Assembly (NCBI GenBank): GCA_050289485.1
Contig: JBNKFV010000022.1
Coordinates: 1 to 7,975 of the forward strand
Length of the DNA: 7,975 bases
From: JBNKFV01 sp050289485
GTDB taxonomy: Bacteria; Pseudomonadota; Gammaproteobacteria; Pseudomonadales; Cellvibrionaceae
Direction: 5' to 3'
Positions 1-5,900 of the stretch are shown in pieces (position 1 is the first letter of the stretch; each line of letters begins with the position of its first letter). The notes below the pieces were generated by a model. The model saw only the letters and a program-made list of their open reading frames with translations. It searched no databases and had not been told where the DNA came from. The translations under genes were made by a program, and so were the position numbers.

Positions 1-70
1 CGCTTGGCGATGAGCCCGCAGGGTGAAAATAGCCCTTAGGCTATTTGAATCAATCCCGTCCGGTCCGCCA
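1..70 (+). repeat. 3' part of the preceding array copy, ending in tRNA-like CCA
   Basis: This is the same sequence as 190-259 apart from one base (C66 against T255). It ends with CCCGT 55-59, CCGGTCC 60-66, G67 and CCA 68-70, again followed by a terminator. The AAATAGCC/GGCTATTT hairpin lies at 27-34 and 39-46. The partner strand that would close its helix lies outside the window, so pairing cannot be tested here. Confidence 0.85.
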
Positions 71-81
71 CTATTCCCAAG

Positions 82-106
82 AGCACCCTATTCGGGTGCT
101 TTTTTT
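82..106 (+). terminator. Rho-independent terminator after the first array copy
   Basis: AGCACCC (82-88) and GGGTGCT (94-100) form a 7-bp stem around TATTC, followed at once by a T run to 106. The T run is on the plus strand only, which gives the direction of transcription. It starts 12 nt after the tRNA-like CCA, a typical spacing for a tRNA gene terminator. Confidence 0.85.
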
Positions 107-125
107 ATGCCTGATAGAAACTCCC

Positions 126-259
126 AGACCGGACGGGCGAGAACCCGCATGTTCGACAAAGGTGGCGCCGCCGCAAGCTTTGGACTCAGCGCTTGGCGAT
201 GAGCCCGCAGGGTGAAAATAGCCCTTAGGCTATTTGAATCAATCCCGTCCGGTCTGCCA
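126..259 (+). ncRNA. Candidate structured RNA with tRNA-acceptor-like closing helix and CCA end
   Basis: AGACCGGACGGG at 126-137 is the perfect reverse complement of CCCGTCCGGTCT at 244-255. The 3' strand is followed by G256 and C257 C258 A259. This matches tRNA layout: a T-stem 3' strand (CCCGT), a 7-nt acceptor strand (CCGGTCT), a discriminator base and CCA. It resembles the 3' end of tRNA-Asp genes, which commonly read CCCGTCC...GCCA. Inside, AAATAGCC at 216-223 pairs perfectly with GGCTATTT at 228-235 around a CTTA loop, and CTCA 185-188 can pair with TGAG 200-203. A rho-independent terminator follows 12 nt downstream. No D-arm or anticodon arm is visible, so it is not an ordinary tRNA. 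No promoter could be recognised in the 19 nt after the previous terminator. Whether it is transcribed is inference; a non-coding repeat derived from tRNA 3' ends is the main alternative. Confidence 0.4.
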
Positions 260-268
260 CTATTCCTA

Positions 269-297
269 AAAGCACCCCTTTCGGGTGCTTTTTTTTT
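269..297 (+). terminator. Rho-independent terminator after the second array copy
   Basis: AAAGCACCC (269-277) pairs with GGGTGCTTT (283-291) around CTTTC and runs into T residues to 297. It is the counterpart of the terminator at 82-106, with the same stem and a different loop. It should also shield the MATE gene from transcription coming from the array. Confidence 0.88.
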
Positions 298-372
298 GCC
301 TAATAAATACGTCAAACTGTGTGTGCGAGAACCAGGGGTGTTCTACAGGGGGCGCGCGGCGGCAATCTTTGG
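298..372. repeat. Decayed 5' half of a third array copy
   Basis: This stretch aligns with 109-183 at the same spacing and keeps GCGAGAACC (325-333), a GTTC.ACA block near 340-347, a GC-rich core and CTTTGG (367-372). The arm equivalent to 126-137 is lost, since the corresponding bases read about TCAAACTGTGTG. No 3' half, CCA or terminator follows. It appears to be the worn edge of the array, or a copy cut when the MATE region was joined to it. Confidence 0.65.
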
Positions 373-402
373 TTAAGCTTTGTGGCTGCGTGTTTGTATG
401 AT
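373..402 (+). promoter_or_regulatory. Possible promoter for the MATE gene
   Basis: TATGAT at 397-402 is a good -10 match. The best -35 at an acceptable spacing (18 nt) is the poor TTAAGC at 373-378. It lies after the last array terminator and would give a leader of about 29 nt before the MATE start. It is based on motif match only. Confidence 0.3.
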
Positions 403-437
403 GGGCGAAGAAACTTTTCCATGTTTTTACATTATTT

Positions 438-1793
438 ATGAAAAGCAATTTAGATAATAAGCATTTATTAGAACATGCAGCGGTTAGCAGAGTATTTCTG
501 AAATACGCACTACCCAGCGTTGTTACGATGGTTTTTTTGGGTATACAGAGCCTGGTAGATGGCATTATCGTTGGAAACCATCTGGGGCCAGACGCGCTAG
601 GTGGTGTTAACATCATTTTGCCGTTTTTCAGCTTTATTTCCGTATTAGCGCTCATTCTTGGTATCGGAAGCCAGACACTGGTCAGCATGGAACTGGGGCG
701 GAAAAGTATTGAAAAAGCGCAAGATGCAATGTCTACAGGCTTTTGGGCACTGCTTGTGGTTGGCCTGCTGTTAACGGTTTTTCTGCTGCTGTTCGCGGAG
801 TCAGTTGCTGAGCTGATGGGGGCAGACGACAGGCTGATGCCATTCTCGCTTGCCTACCTTGAAGGATTGGTGCCATTCGTCATTTCGATATTGTTATGCT
901 TTTATTCTGACTTCATGCTGAAAGCGTTGGGACACCCCAGATTTTCAATGGTTATCATGTCGCTAAGCCTCGTGATTAATGTGTTACTGAGTGCCTATTT
1001 TGTCATCGTACTAGGGTGGGGTACGGCTGGAGCAAGCACTGCCACTGGACTGGCGCTCACGATTGGGCTGCTGATATCAGCAGTTATCACGTTTAATCCG
1101 AAACAGCGCTTGTCGATGCTGAAAGGACGTTTTCGCAAGAATCTCTTACGTCGCGCCGTTTACAATGGCTCGTCAGAAGGTATGTCTGACTTGGCTATGG
1201 CAGCGAGCATACTAATTATCAATCTTACGGTTGCTCGCCTCATAGGGGCTGACGGCGTGGCTGCCTTTACTGCCATCAACTATCTTAACTTTATGGGCGT
1301 TTTGTTGTTTCTGGGTATTTCCGATGGCTTGATTCCGGTGCTCAGTTATAACTACGGAGCCGGTAACTATGAGCGTGTTAAGCGCTTATTTCGTGTTGCC
1401 ATCGTGGTTAATATGAGTATTGGTGTAACGGTGTTTATCGTGCTGCAGGCCCTGGGAGACCAGGCAATACTCTTGTTCTTTAATAACACTGAAAGCCAGG
1501 CATTCCAAATAGCCATCGATGCCTTGCGCCTCTTCGCGTTTGTGTTTTTAGTCAATGGGATTAATGTGCTGATTGTTTCGTATTTCACTGCATTGGGCCA
1601 AGCTGGCAACTCAATCGTTATTGCTGTGCTGCGTGGTTTGGTCTTCTTGTTGATTGGTATTACTGTGTTACCACTGTTTATCGGTATCGATGGTGTATGG
1701 GTAGCGATGCCTCTGGCGGAGTTGCTTGCGCTTGGTGTGTCCGTGGTGCTGGTTTGTAGAACCAACAAAAAATTATTTTTCCGTAGTTATTAA
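438..1793 (+). CDS. MATE family multidrug/drug:cation antiporter, MepA-like
   Basis: A 451-residue inner-membrane transporter of the MATE family, which exports cationic or amphipathic compounds in exchange for Na+ or H+. Length and the two-half layout of about 12 membrane helices fit. Recognisable segments are the first-half signature around residues 40-58 (VDGIIVGNHLGPDALGGVN), GIGSQ at 75-79, the start of the second half near 243-251, and the second-half signature GISDGLIPVLSYNYGA at 293-308. The VDG.xVG and YNYGA forms resemble the MepA-like branch more than NorM; substrate cannot be inferred. ATG 438 is the only plausible start, since an in-frame TGA lies at 399-401 with no other start codon after it. 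No clear ribosome binding site precedes it. A six-codon frame (421-441) ends in an ATGA overlap with this start, so coupled initiation is possible. The stop codon is the foot of a hairpin. Confidence 0.95.
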   Translation: MKSNLDNKHLLEHAAVSRVFLKYALPSVVTMVFLGIQSLVDGIIVGNHLGPDALGGVNIILPFFSFISVLALILGIGSQTLVSMELGRKSIEKAQDAMSTGFWALLVVGLLLTVFLLLFAESVAELMGADDRLMPFSLAYLEGLVPFVISILLCFYSDFMLKALGHPRFSMVIMSLSLVINVLLSAYFVIVLGWGTAGASTATGLALTIGLLISAVITFNPKQRLSMLKGRFRKNLLRRAVYNGSSEGMSDLAMAASILIINLTVARLIGADGVAAFTAINYLNFMGVLLFLGISDGLIPVLSYNYGAGNYERVKRLFRVAIVVNMSIGVTVFIVLQALGDQAILLFFNNTESQAFQIAIDALRLFAFVFLVNGINVLIVSYFTALGQAGNSIVIAVLRGLVFLLIGITVLPLFIGIDGVWVAMPLAELLALGVSVVLVCRTNKKLFFRSY

Positions 1794-1818
1794 CCCGGCA
1801 AGAATTATTGTCGGGTTA
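1791..1818 (+). terminator. Hairpin at the MATE stop codon, possible weak terminator
   Basis: TAACCCGGCAA (1791-1801) pairs with TTGTCGGGTTA (1808-1818), 11 bp with one G-T pair, around a 6-nt loop. The MATE stop TAA is the base of the stem. No T run follows on either strand, so it may protect the mRNA 3' end rather than terminate by itself. Confidence 0.45.
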
Positions 1819-1919
1819 ATAGATGAATAGCTGGGCTTAAGTTTTCTATAAGGCGATACAAAAAATGAATATATTGCGATATATTGAGCAGCCGTATAGT
1901 CAAACAATAGGGATAGAAC

Positions 1920-2297
1920 ATGATCGATTTTGAGAACTCCCCCGTTTTTAAGCTCAAGCCTATTGAAACCTCCGAAGCCCGAGAAGATTTCCATAAATTT
2001 TTGGTCGACGGCGAGAGTATTTTTGCAGCCTTTAAAACCGTACGCGACCAACTAGTATTTACCAATAAGCGAATTATTGCGGCCAATGTGCAGGGTATTA
2101 CGGGATCTAAGGTAGATTATACCTCACTGCCTTACAGCAAAATTCAGGCATTTTCCGTAGAAACAGCGGGTACACTCGATTTGGATTGTGAAATTGAGTT
2201 GTACTTAAGTGAATTGGGTAAAGTGAAGTTTGAAGTGAAAGGCAACTTTGATTTGCTTACATTTAATAAGCTGATTAGTGCCTATGTGCTGGTCTAG
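1920..2297 (+). CDS. Bacterial PH-domain protein (bPH_1 / PF08000-like)
   Basis: A 125-residue protein that I recognise as a single bacterial pleckstrin-homology-like domain. The family core is visible from about residue 31 (GESI) through VRDQLVFTNKRII at 41-53, QGITG.K at 58-64, the LPYSKIQAFSVETAGT block at 70-85 and an acidic LDLDCEIEL strand at 86-94, with a C-terminal helix at 109-122. There is no signal peptide or membrane segment, so it should be cytosolic. The biochemical role of these small stand-alone proteins is not established. ATG 1920 is preceded by AGGGA at 1909-1913, 6 nt away. A 126-bp gap and a hairpin separate it from the MATE gene, so it may have its own promoter. A possible -10 TATAGT lies at 1895-1900, but the TTGCGA upstream is only 15 nt away. 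Confidence 0.87.
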   Translation: MIDFENSPVFKLKPIETSEAREDFHKFLVDGESIFAAFKTVRDQLVFTNKRIIAANVQGITGSKVDYTSLPYSKIQAFSVETAGTLDLDCEIELYLSELGKVKFEVKGNFDLLTFNKLISAYVLV

Positions 2298-2321
2298 CAG
2301 CCTGGTAAACGAGGGCTGCTG
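2295..2321 (+). terminator. Hairpin at the PH-domain gene stop codon
   Basis: AGCAGCC (2296-2302) pairs with GGCTGCT (2314-2320) around an 11-nt loop, extended by a T-G pair. It begins within the stop TAG at 2295-2297. The following GTTGATTATTA is only moderately T-rich, so termination is uncertain. Confidence 0.4.
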
Positions 2322-2350
2322 TTGATTATTACAGTGGGGTAATTGTTGGA

Positions 2351-2363
2351 GGTGGGTGCGTTG
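2351..2363 (+). promoter_or_regulatory. Ribosome binding site deciding a TTG start
   Basis: The Shine-Dalgarno match GGAGG spans 2348-2352 and is followed by TTG at 2361-2363, with optimal spacing of 8 nt. ATG 2370 is too far away to be served by it. Confidence 0.6.
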
Positions 2364-2780
2364 ACCAATATGATTGTTTTTCCCATATTTTGCATGGTGT
2401 TTTTAACATTTATTGTGGGCATCTGTGTGGGCGGCTCACGTTTACGCAGTATTAAGAAACGGCAGGTAGATGCGCGTTATTACCGGCTGATGGCGGGTGA
2501 TACGCCGCCAGAATATGTGGCAAAACTGGGGCGTAATTTTTCAAACCTATTTGAAGTACCTGTATTGTTTTATGTACTGAGCGTGTTGGTTATCGCCTTG
2601 AATATTACCAGTGTTGTAGTGTTGACGTTGGCTTGGCTATTTGTGCTATTGCGCGTGATACATTCGGTTATTCACATGACGTATAACCATCCTTTACACC
2701 GGTTTTTGGTGTTTTTGGCATCGAATGTTGTGTTAATGGTTGCCTGGGGTGTAGTGGTTTACCGGGTATCTATCGCTTGA
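2361..2780 (+). CDS. MAPEG family membrane protein
   Basis: A small integral membrane protein of the MAPEG family (PF01124), with four predicted helices at about residues 4-24, 65-82, 84-105 and 113-136. The family features are RNFSNLFEVPVLFY at 58-71 after the cytosolic loop, and LLRVIHSVIHMTYNHPLHRF at 96-115. Characterised relatives act on glutathione-linked or eicosanoid substrates, but bacterial members of this length are mostly uncharacterised. I place the start at TTG 2361 (139 residues) because a strong GGAGG at 2348-2352 sits 8 nt upstream. The frame also has TTG 2343 and 2346, which would lie upstream of or within the ribosome binding site, and ATG 2370, which is 17 nt from it. The gene ends convergently with pepN, with a strong inverted repeat between. 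Confidence 0.88.
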   Translation: MTNMIVFPIFCMVFLTFIVGICVGGSRLRSIKKRQVDARYYRLMAGDTPPEYVAKLGRNFSNLFEVPVLFYVLSVLVIALNITSVVVLTLAWLFVLLRVIHSVIHMTYNHPLHRFLVFLASNVVLMVAWGVVVYRVSIA

Positions 2781-2835
2781 TACAGAATTTTGCTTACACC
2801 GTAGCGGCCTGAGTATCACCAGATAGCATATTAAC

Positions 2836-2873
2836 CTGCTCTGGCAGGCATGTTGTACTCCCTGCCAGAGCAG
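2836..2873. terminator. Intergenic inverted repeat between convergent MAPEG and pepN genes
   Basis: CTGCTCTGGCAGG (2836-2848) is perfectly complementary to CCTGCCAGAGCAG (2861-2873), giving 13 bp around a 12-nt loop. It lies between two converging genes, so it probably serves both strands. The T runs are poor (TTTGG on plus, GTTAAT on minus), so termination strength is unsure. Confidence 0.7.
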
Positions 2874-2896
2874 TTTGGCCGTATTGCTTCGCGCCA

Positions 2897-5566
2897 TTAC
2901 TTCAATGTTTTACTCACCACCTCGTACACATCTTTAGAGATTTCTTCAGCCAAAATGGCTTCGAGTTTATCTTTAATCAATTGCTGACGGGTTTCATCCA
3001 GTTTTTTCCATTTAGTGAATGGAGTCAGCAGGCGAGAGGCAATTTGCGGGTTCATTTTGTTGAGCACCAATACTTGCTCTTTGAGAAACTGGTAACCAGC
3101 ACCGTCTTCACGATGAAAGTTCACCGCGTTTTGATTACAGAAGGTGCCAATCAGTGCACGCACTTTGTTGGGATTTTTTATTTCAAACGCAGGGTGTTGC
3201 ATGAGTGTCTTAATGTTTTCCAATGTGTCACGTGCTGGTGAGGTGGCCTGCACAGAAAACCATAGGTTAACGACCAGGTTTTCGTGTTGCCATTGGGTGT
3301 AAAAATCCTCAAGGCACTGTTTTCTCGCCGCGAGAAATTCACTGCTTTGCGATGCCGTATGGGTCATGGCGGTTAAGGCAGCCAGCTGGTCTGTCATGTT
3401 ATTGGCGCGCTTAAACTGTTCCATACACGCTGCCAATACAGTGTGATCTTCAGTGCGCATCAAATAAGCCAGGGCGGTGTTTTTTAAACTGCGGCGGGCA
3501 ATGTCGGCTGACGAAGGGCTGTACTCCGCAAATGACTGGTTTTGCTCAAACACGTGCTGCCACTGGTCTTTGAGGGTGTGGGCCAAGGTATTGGCCACAA
3601 AGTTTCTGGCAGTGTGAATAGTGTCCACTGCAATACGGGTGGCAATTTCACTAAGGTAGGCTTCGCTGGGCAGCGTTAGCATTAGCGCCAGTGCGGCTTT
3701 GTCAGTTTGGTTGTCGGCCAGTAATGCGGTAAAAGTAGTCAGCAGGTGTGAATCTAGCGTGAGTGTTTCGCCTGCTTTGATCTGTGCCATTACATCATGA
3801 ATAGCGGCGACAGCCAGCTGTTGGCAGGCATCCCAGCGGCAGAAACCGTCTTCGTCTTTGGTGGCGAGTGTGCTCAGCTCTTCGCGCGTGTAGGGGTAGT
3901 GCAAACGCACGGGCGCTGAAAAACCACGCAGTAATGAAGGTACAGGCTTTTCTTTTACGCCGGTAAACGTAAAGCGTTGGGTGCTACCAGAAACTTCAAT
4001 AACGGTTTGAGTGTTGTCGGCAGTTTCGGTATTGGGTTCAGCATCTTTTAATTGCAAGGGCAGGGTGCCAGCATCACCCAATAGGCCGAGCGCTACAGGA
4101 ATCACAAATGGCTGTTTATTGTCGCATTCCGGTGTGGCTGGGCAGCTTTGTGCAAACTCCAAGGTGTATTCTTCTGCGTTTTCGTCATAAGTGCCGCTGA
4201 CATTAACAGCGGGTGTGCCTGCCTGGGTATACCAATTCATAAATTGTGAGAAATCCCGGCCCGATACGTGACTCATGGCGGCGACAAAGTCTTGAATGGT
4301 AACGGCTTGACCGTCGTGCCGTGAAAAGTAGAGGTCGGTACCTTCACGAAATTTTTCTGGCCCTAACAGGTTGGCAATCATACGCACCACTTCTGCACCT
4401 TTTTCGTAAATGGTTAAGGTATAGAAGTTAGAGATTTCAATAAACGAGCTGGGTTGTACCGGGTGGGCCATGGGGCCTGCGTCTTCGGCAAACTGGTAAG
4501 TGCGCAGCAGGCTTACATCTTCCACACGTTTGACGGTGCGTGAGCCCATGTCGGCCGAAAATTCAGCGTCGCGGTATACGGTAAAGCCTTCTTTCAAACT
4601 CAGCTGAAACCAGTCGCGACAGGTAACGCGGTTGCCTGACCAGTTATGAAAGTATTCGTGGGCCACTACGCCTTCTACGCGCTGGAAGCCGGCGTCGGTA
4701 GTGGTTTCTGGTTTGGCCAGTACGCAGGAGGTATTGAATATATTCAGGCCCTTGTTTTCCATAGCGCCCATGTTGAAGTCGTCAACGGCTACAATCATGA
4801 AAATATCCAGGTCGTACTCACGGCCATAGACTTCTTCGTCCCAGCGCATGGCGTTTTTCAGCGACTGCATGGCGTGGTTGCACTTATCGATATCTTTTGC
4901 TTCTACGTAAATTTTAAGGGCAATGGTGCGACCGCTGCAGGTGGTGAACGTGTCTTCAATACAGCTAAGATCGCCTGCCACCAGTGCAAACAAGTAGGCT
5001 GGTTTTTTAAACGGGTCGTGCCAGGTAACACTGTGGCGATTGTTGTCGAGTGTTTGTTGGCCAATGGGGTTTCCGTTTGAGAGCAGCAGCGGGTATTGAG
5101 TTTTATCGGCCTCGATGGTGGTGGTGAATTCACTCATCACATCGGGGCGGTCGAGGTAGTAGGTAATTTTACGAAAGCCTTCGGCTTCGCACTGGGTGCA
5201 ATACATTTTGCTGGAGCGATACAAGCCTTCCAGCGAGGTGTTTTCTTGTGGTTTGATACGCGTAACACACGTTAGCACAAAGCGCTCAGGTACCTCGCCG
5301 ATGGTGAGTGATTCGCTATTAACAGCATAGTTCCCTTGCGCGAGCGCTTTGCCGTCGATAGCTACTTCTACCAGTTCGAGCTCCTGGCCGTCGAGGCGCA
5401 GGCGTGCTTTGGGCTGGTGACTCTTTGGATTACGGCGAATACTCAAGTTGGCGGTTACGGTGGTGGCCTCATCATTTAGCGAAAAGTGCAGCTCGGTTTT
5501 GTCGATCAAAAAATCGGGTACGCGATAGTCTTGTAGATAAATACTTTGGGGTTGCGCATCTTTCAT
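2897..5566 (-). CDS. pepN: Aminopeptidase N (M1 family zinc metallopeptidase)
   Basis: An 889-residue cytosolic aminopeptidase that removes N-terminal residues from peptides in the last steps of protein turnover. It aligns by eye along its whole length with E. coli PepN (870 residues). The N-terminal beta domain carries YCTQCEAEGFR.ITYYLDRPDV. In the catalytic domain are GAMEN at 267-271 (binds the substrate amino group), HEYFH at 303-307 with zinc ligands H303 and H307 and general base E304, the third ligand E326 in LKEGFTV, and Y387 in FYTLTIYEKGAE. The C-terminal helical domain retains NNMTD, TSPA, NPNK.R.LIG and NPQ.ASRL blocks. ATG 5566 is chosen because it matches the family N-terminus and has AAGGA (5574-5578) 7 nt upstream. 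The frame stays open to 5725, but that part overlaps the preceding gene. All catalytic residues are intact. It is last in a minus-strand operon. Confidence 0.97.
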   Translation of the reverse strand: MKDAQPQSIYLQDYRVPDFLIDKTELHFSLNDEATTVTANLSIRRNPKSHQPKARLRLDGQELELVEVAIDGKALAQGNYAVNSESLTIGEVPERFVLTCVTRIKPQENTSLEGLYRSSKMYCTQCEAEGFRKITYYLDRPDVMSEFTTTIEADKTQYPLLLSNGNPIGQQTLDNNRHSVTWHDPFKKPAYLFALVAGDLSCIEDTFTTCSGRTIALKIYVEAKDIDKCNHAMQSLKNAMRWDEEVYGREYDLDIFMIVAVDDFNMGAMENKGLNIFNTSCVLAKPETTTDAGFQRVEGVVAHEYFHNWSGNRVTCRDWFQLSLKEGFTVYRDAEFSADMGSRTVKRVEDVSLLRTYQFAEDAGPMAHPVQPSSFIEISNFYTLTIYEKGAEVVRMIANLLGPEKFREGTDLYFSRHDGQAVTIQDFVAAMSHVSGRDFSQFMNWYTQAGTPAVNVSGTYDENAEEYTLEFAQSCPATPECDNKQPFVIPVALGLLGDAGTLPLQLKDAEPNTETADNTQTVIEVSGSTQRFTFTGVKEKPVPSLLRGFSAPVRLHYPYTREELSTLATKDEDGFCRWDACQQLAVAAIHDVMAQIKAGETLTLDSHLLTTFTALLADNQTDKAALALMLTLPSEAYLSEIATRIAVDTIHTARNFVANTLAHTLKDQWQHVFEQNQSFAEYSPSSADIARRSLKNTALAYLMRTEDHTVLAACMEQFKRANNMTDQLAALTAMTHTASQSSEFLAARKQCLEDFYTQWQHENLVVNLWFSVQATSPARDTLENIKTLMQHPAFEIKNPNKVRALIGTFCNQNAVNFHREDGAGYQFLKEQVLVLNKMNPQIASRLLTPFTKWKKLDETRQQLIKDKLEAILAEEISKDVYEVVSKTLK

Positions 5567-5597
5567 GGGTAAATCCTTTGCGACAGCGAGTAGTGTG

Positions 5598-5861
5598 TTA
5601 TTGCCATTTGACGGGCTTTTCTTCTGGCTCGGCAACATCGCCTTCACCACCACAATGTTCGTGTGGTTTGGGCGGAATATAGCCGGTGTGCTCTTCTGGC
5701 GGTAAGTGTTGTTGTTCGTAGGCAATCACGGCCTGCATGCAATGTTCTTTTTGCTCGGCGCTAAGCTTTTGACCATCGGGCCATTTGCCAAGTTCGATAG
5801 CGCGCTTGAGATTTTGATAAATCTCTGGGGTGATTGAATTCAGTAGTGCTTGAAAATCCAT
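5598..5861 (-). CDS. DUF1315 (YeaC-like) family protein
   Basis: An 87-residue protein of unknown function that I recognise as DUF1315, the family of E. coli YeaC. The conserved N-terminal part is MDFQALLNSITPEIYQNLKR at 1-20, followed by AIELGKWPDG at 21-30, LSAEQKEHCMQAVIAYE at 33-49, and LPPEEHTGYIPP at 53-64. The tail, from about residue 65, is acidic and carries a KPHEHCGGEGD stretch. The single His-Cys cluster is too small to call a metal site. No signal or membrane segment is seen. It sits 30 nt after glpG and 31 nt before pepN, on the same strand, so it is very likely co-transcribed. No strong ribosome binding site is seen before ATG 5861. Proximity to pepN is, to my knowledge, also found in Pseudomonas relatives; this is from memory. 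Confidence 0.87.
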   Translation of the reverse strand: MDFQALLNSITPEIYQNLKRAIELGKWPDGQKLSAEQKEHCMQAVIAYEQQHLPPEEHTGYIPPKPHEHCGGEGDVAEPEEKPVKWQ

Positions 5862-5882
5862 AGCGGTACTTGCTCATGTTGT

Positions 5883-5900
5883 GCTCAATGGTTATTGAGC
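5883..5900 (-). other. Hairpin overlapping the glpG stop codon
   Basis: GCTCAAT (5883-5889) pairs perfectly with ATTGAGC (5894-5900) around a 4-nt loop. The glpG stop (TAA, 5894-5892) lies at the loop edge. There is no T run, so it is unlikely to end transcription; it may shape mRNA stability between glpG and the DUF1315 gene. Confidence 0.45.

Larger units (their letters stand above)
1..372. repeat. Tandem array with 189-bp period (partial copy, full copy, decayed copy)
   Basis: The first 65 bases recur without change at 190-254, exactly 189 bp later. The match continues with a few substitutions through the terminator, to about 110 and 299. The start of a third period can be followed from about 298 to 372: GCGAGAACC at 137-145 recurs at 325-333, and CTTTGG at 178-183 recurs at 367-372, with clear decay between. 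The array therefore runs past the left edge of the window and stops just before the MATE gene. In the terminators the stem bases are identical between copies while the loop differs (TATTC against CTTTC). No transposase, integrase or reverse transcriptase lies in the window. The period and identity are seen directly; the function is unknown. Confidence 0.92.

Noticed and set aside
126..259. A true tRNA, a tmRNA or a retron msr-msd
   Set aside because: There is no D-arm or anticodon arm, no tmRNA tag frame was seen, the length is unlike tmRNA, and no reverse transcriptase is present although terminal inverted repeats resemble those of retron RNAs.
1..372. CRISPR array or integron attC cassettes
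   Set aside because: The 189-bp units show no short repeat alternating with unique spacers, and no Cas gene, integron integrase or attC core sites were seen.
88..688. Minus-strand open frames across the array and MATE start (88-315, 266-688)
   Set aside because: The first simply translates the repeat unit, including the antisense of the tRNA-like end and the terminators, so it repeats with the DNA. The second lies antisense to the well-supported MATE gene. Neither has a ribosome binding site or a recognisable family.
1874..1900. Promoter TTGCGA-15 nt-TATAGT before the PH-domain gene
   Set aside because: The spacing is too short and the -35 is poor; mentioned only as a possibility in the gene entry.
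1367..2086. Minus-strand frames at 1367-1768, 1773-2051 and 1805-2086
   Set aside because: They are antisense to the MATE and PH-domain genes, whose reading frames carry clear family motifs.
4646..5080. 144-codon plus-strand frame inside pepN
   Set aside because: It is antisense to the conserved catalytic region of pepN and shows no family features. The same holds for plus-strand frames at 2981-3241, 5404-5682, 6300-6515, 6754-7041 and 7420-7690.
5567..5725. N-terminal extension of PepN by 53 residues
   Set aside because: The frame is open, but it overlaps the DUF1315 gene, has no family similarity, and the start at 5566 has a good ribosome binding site and the usual N-terminus.
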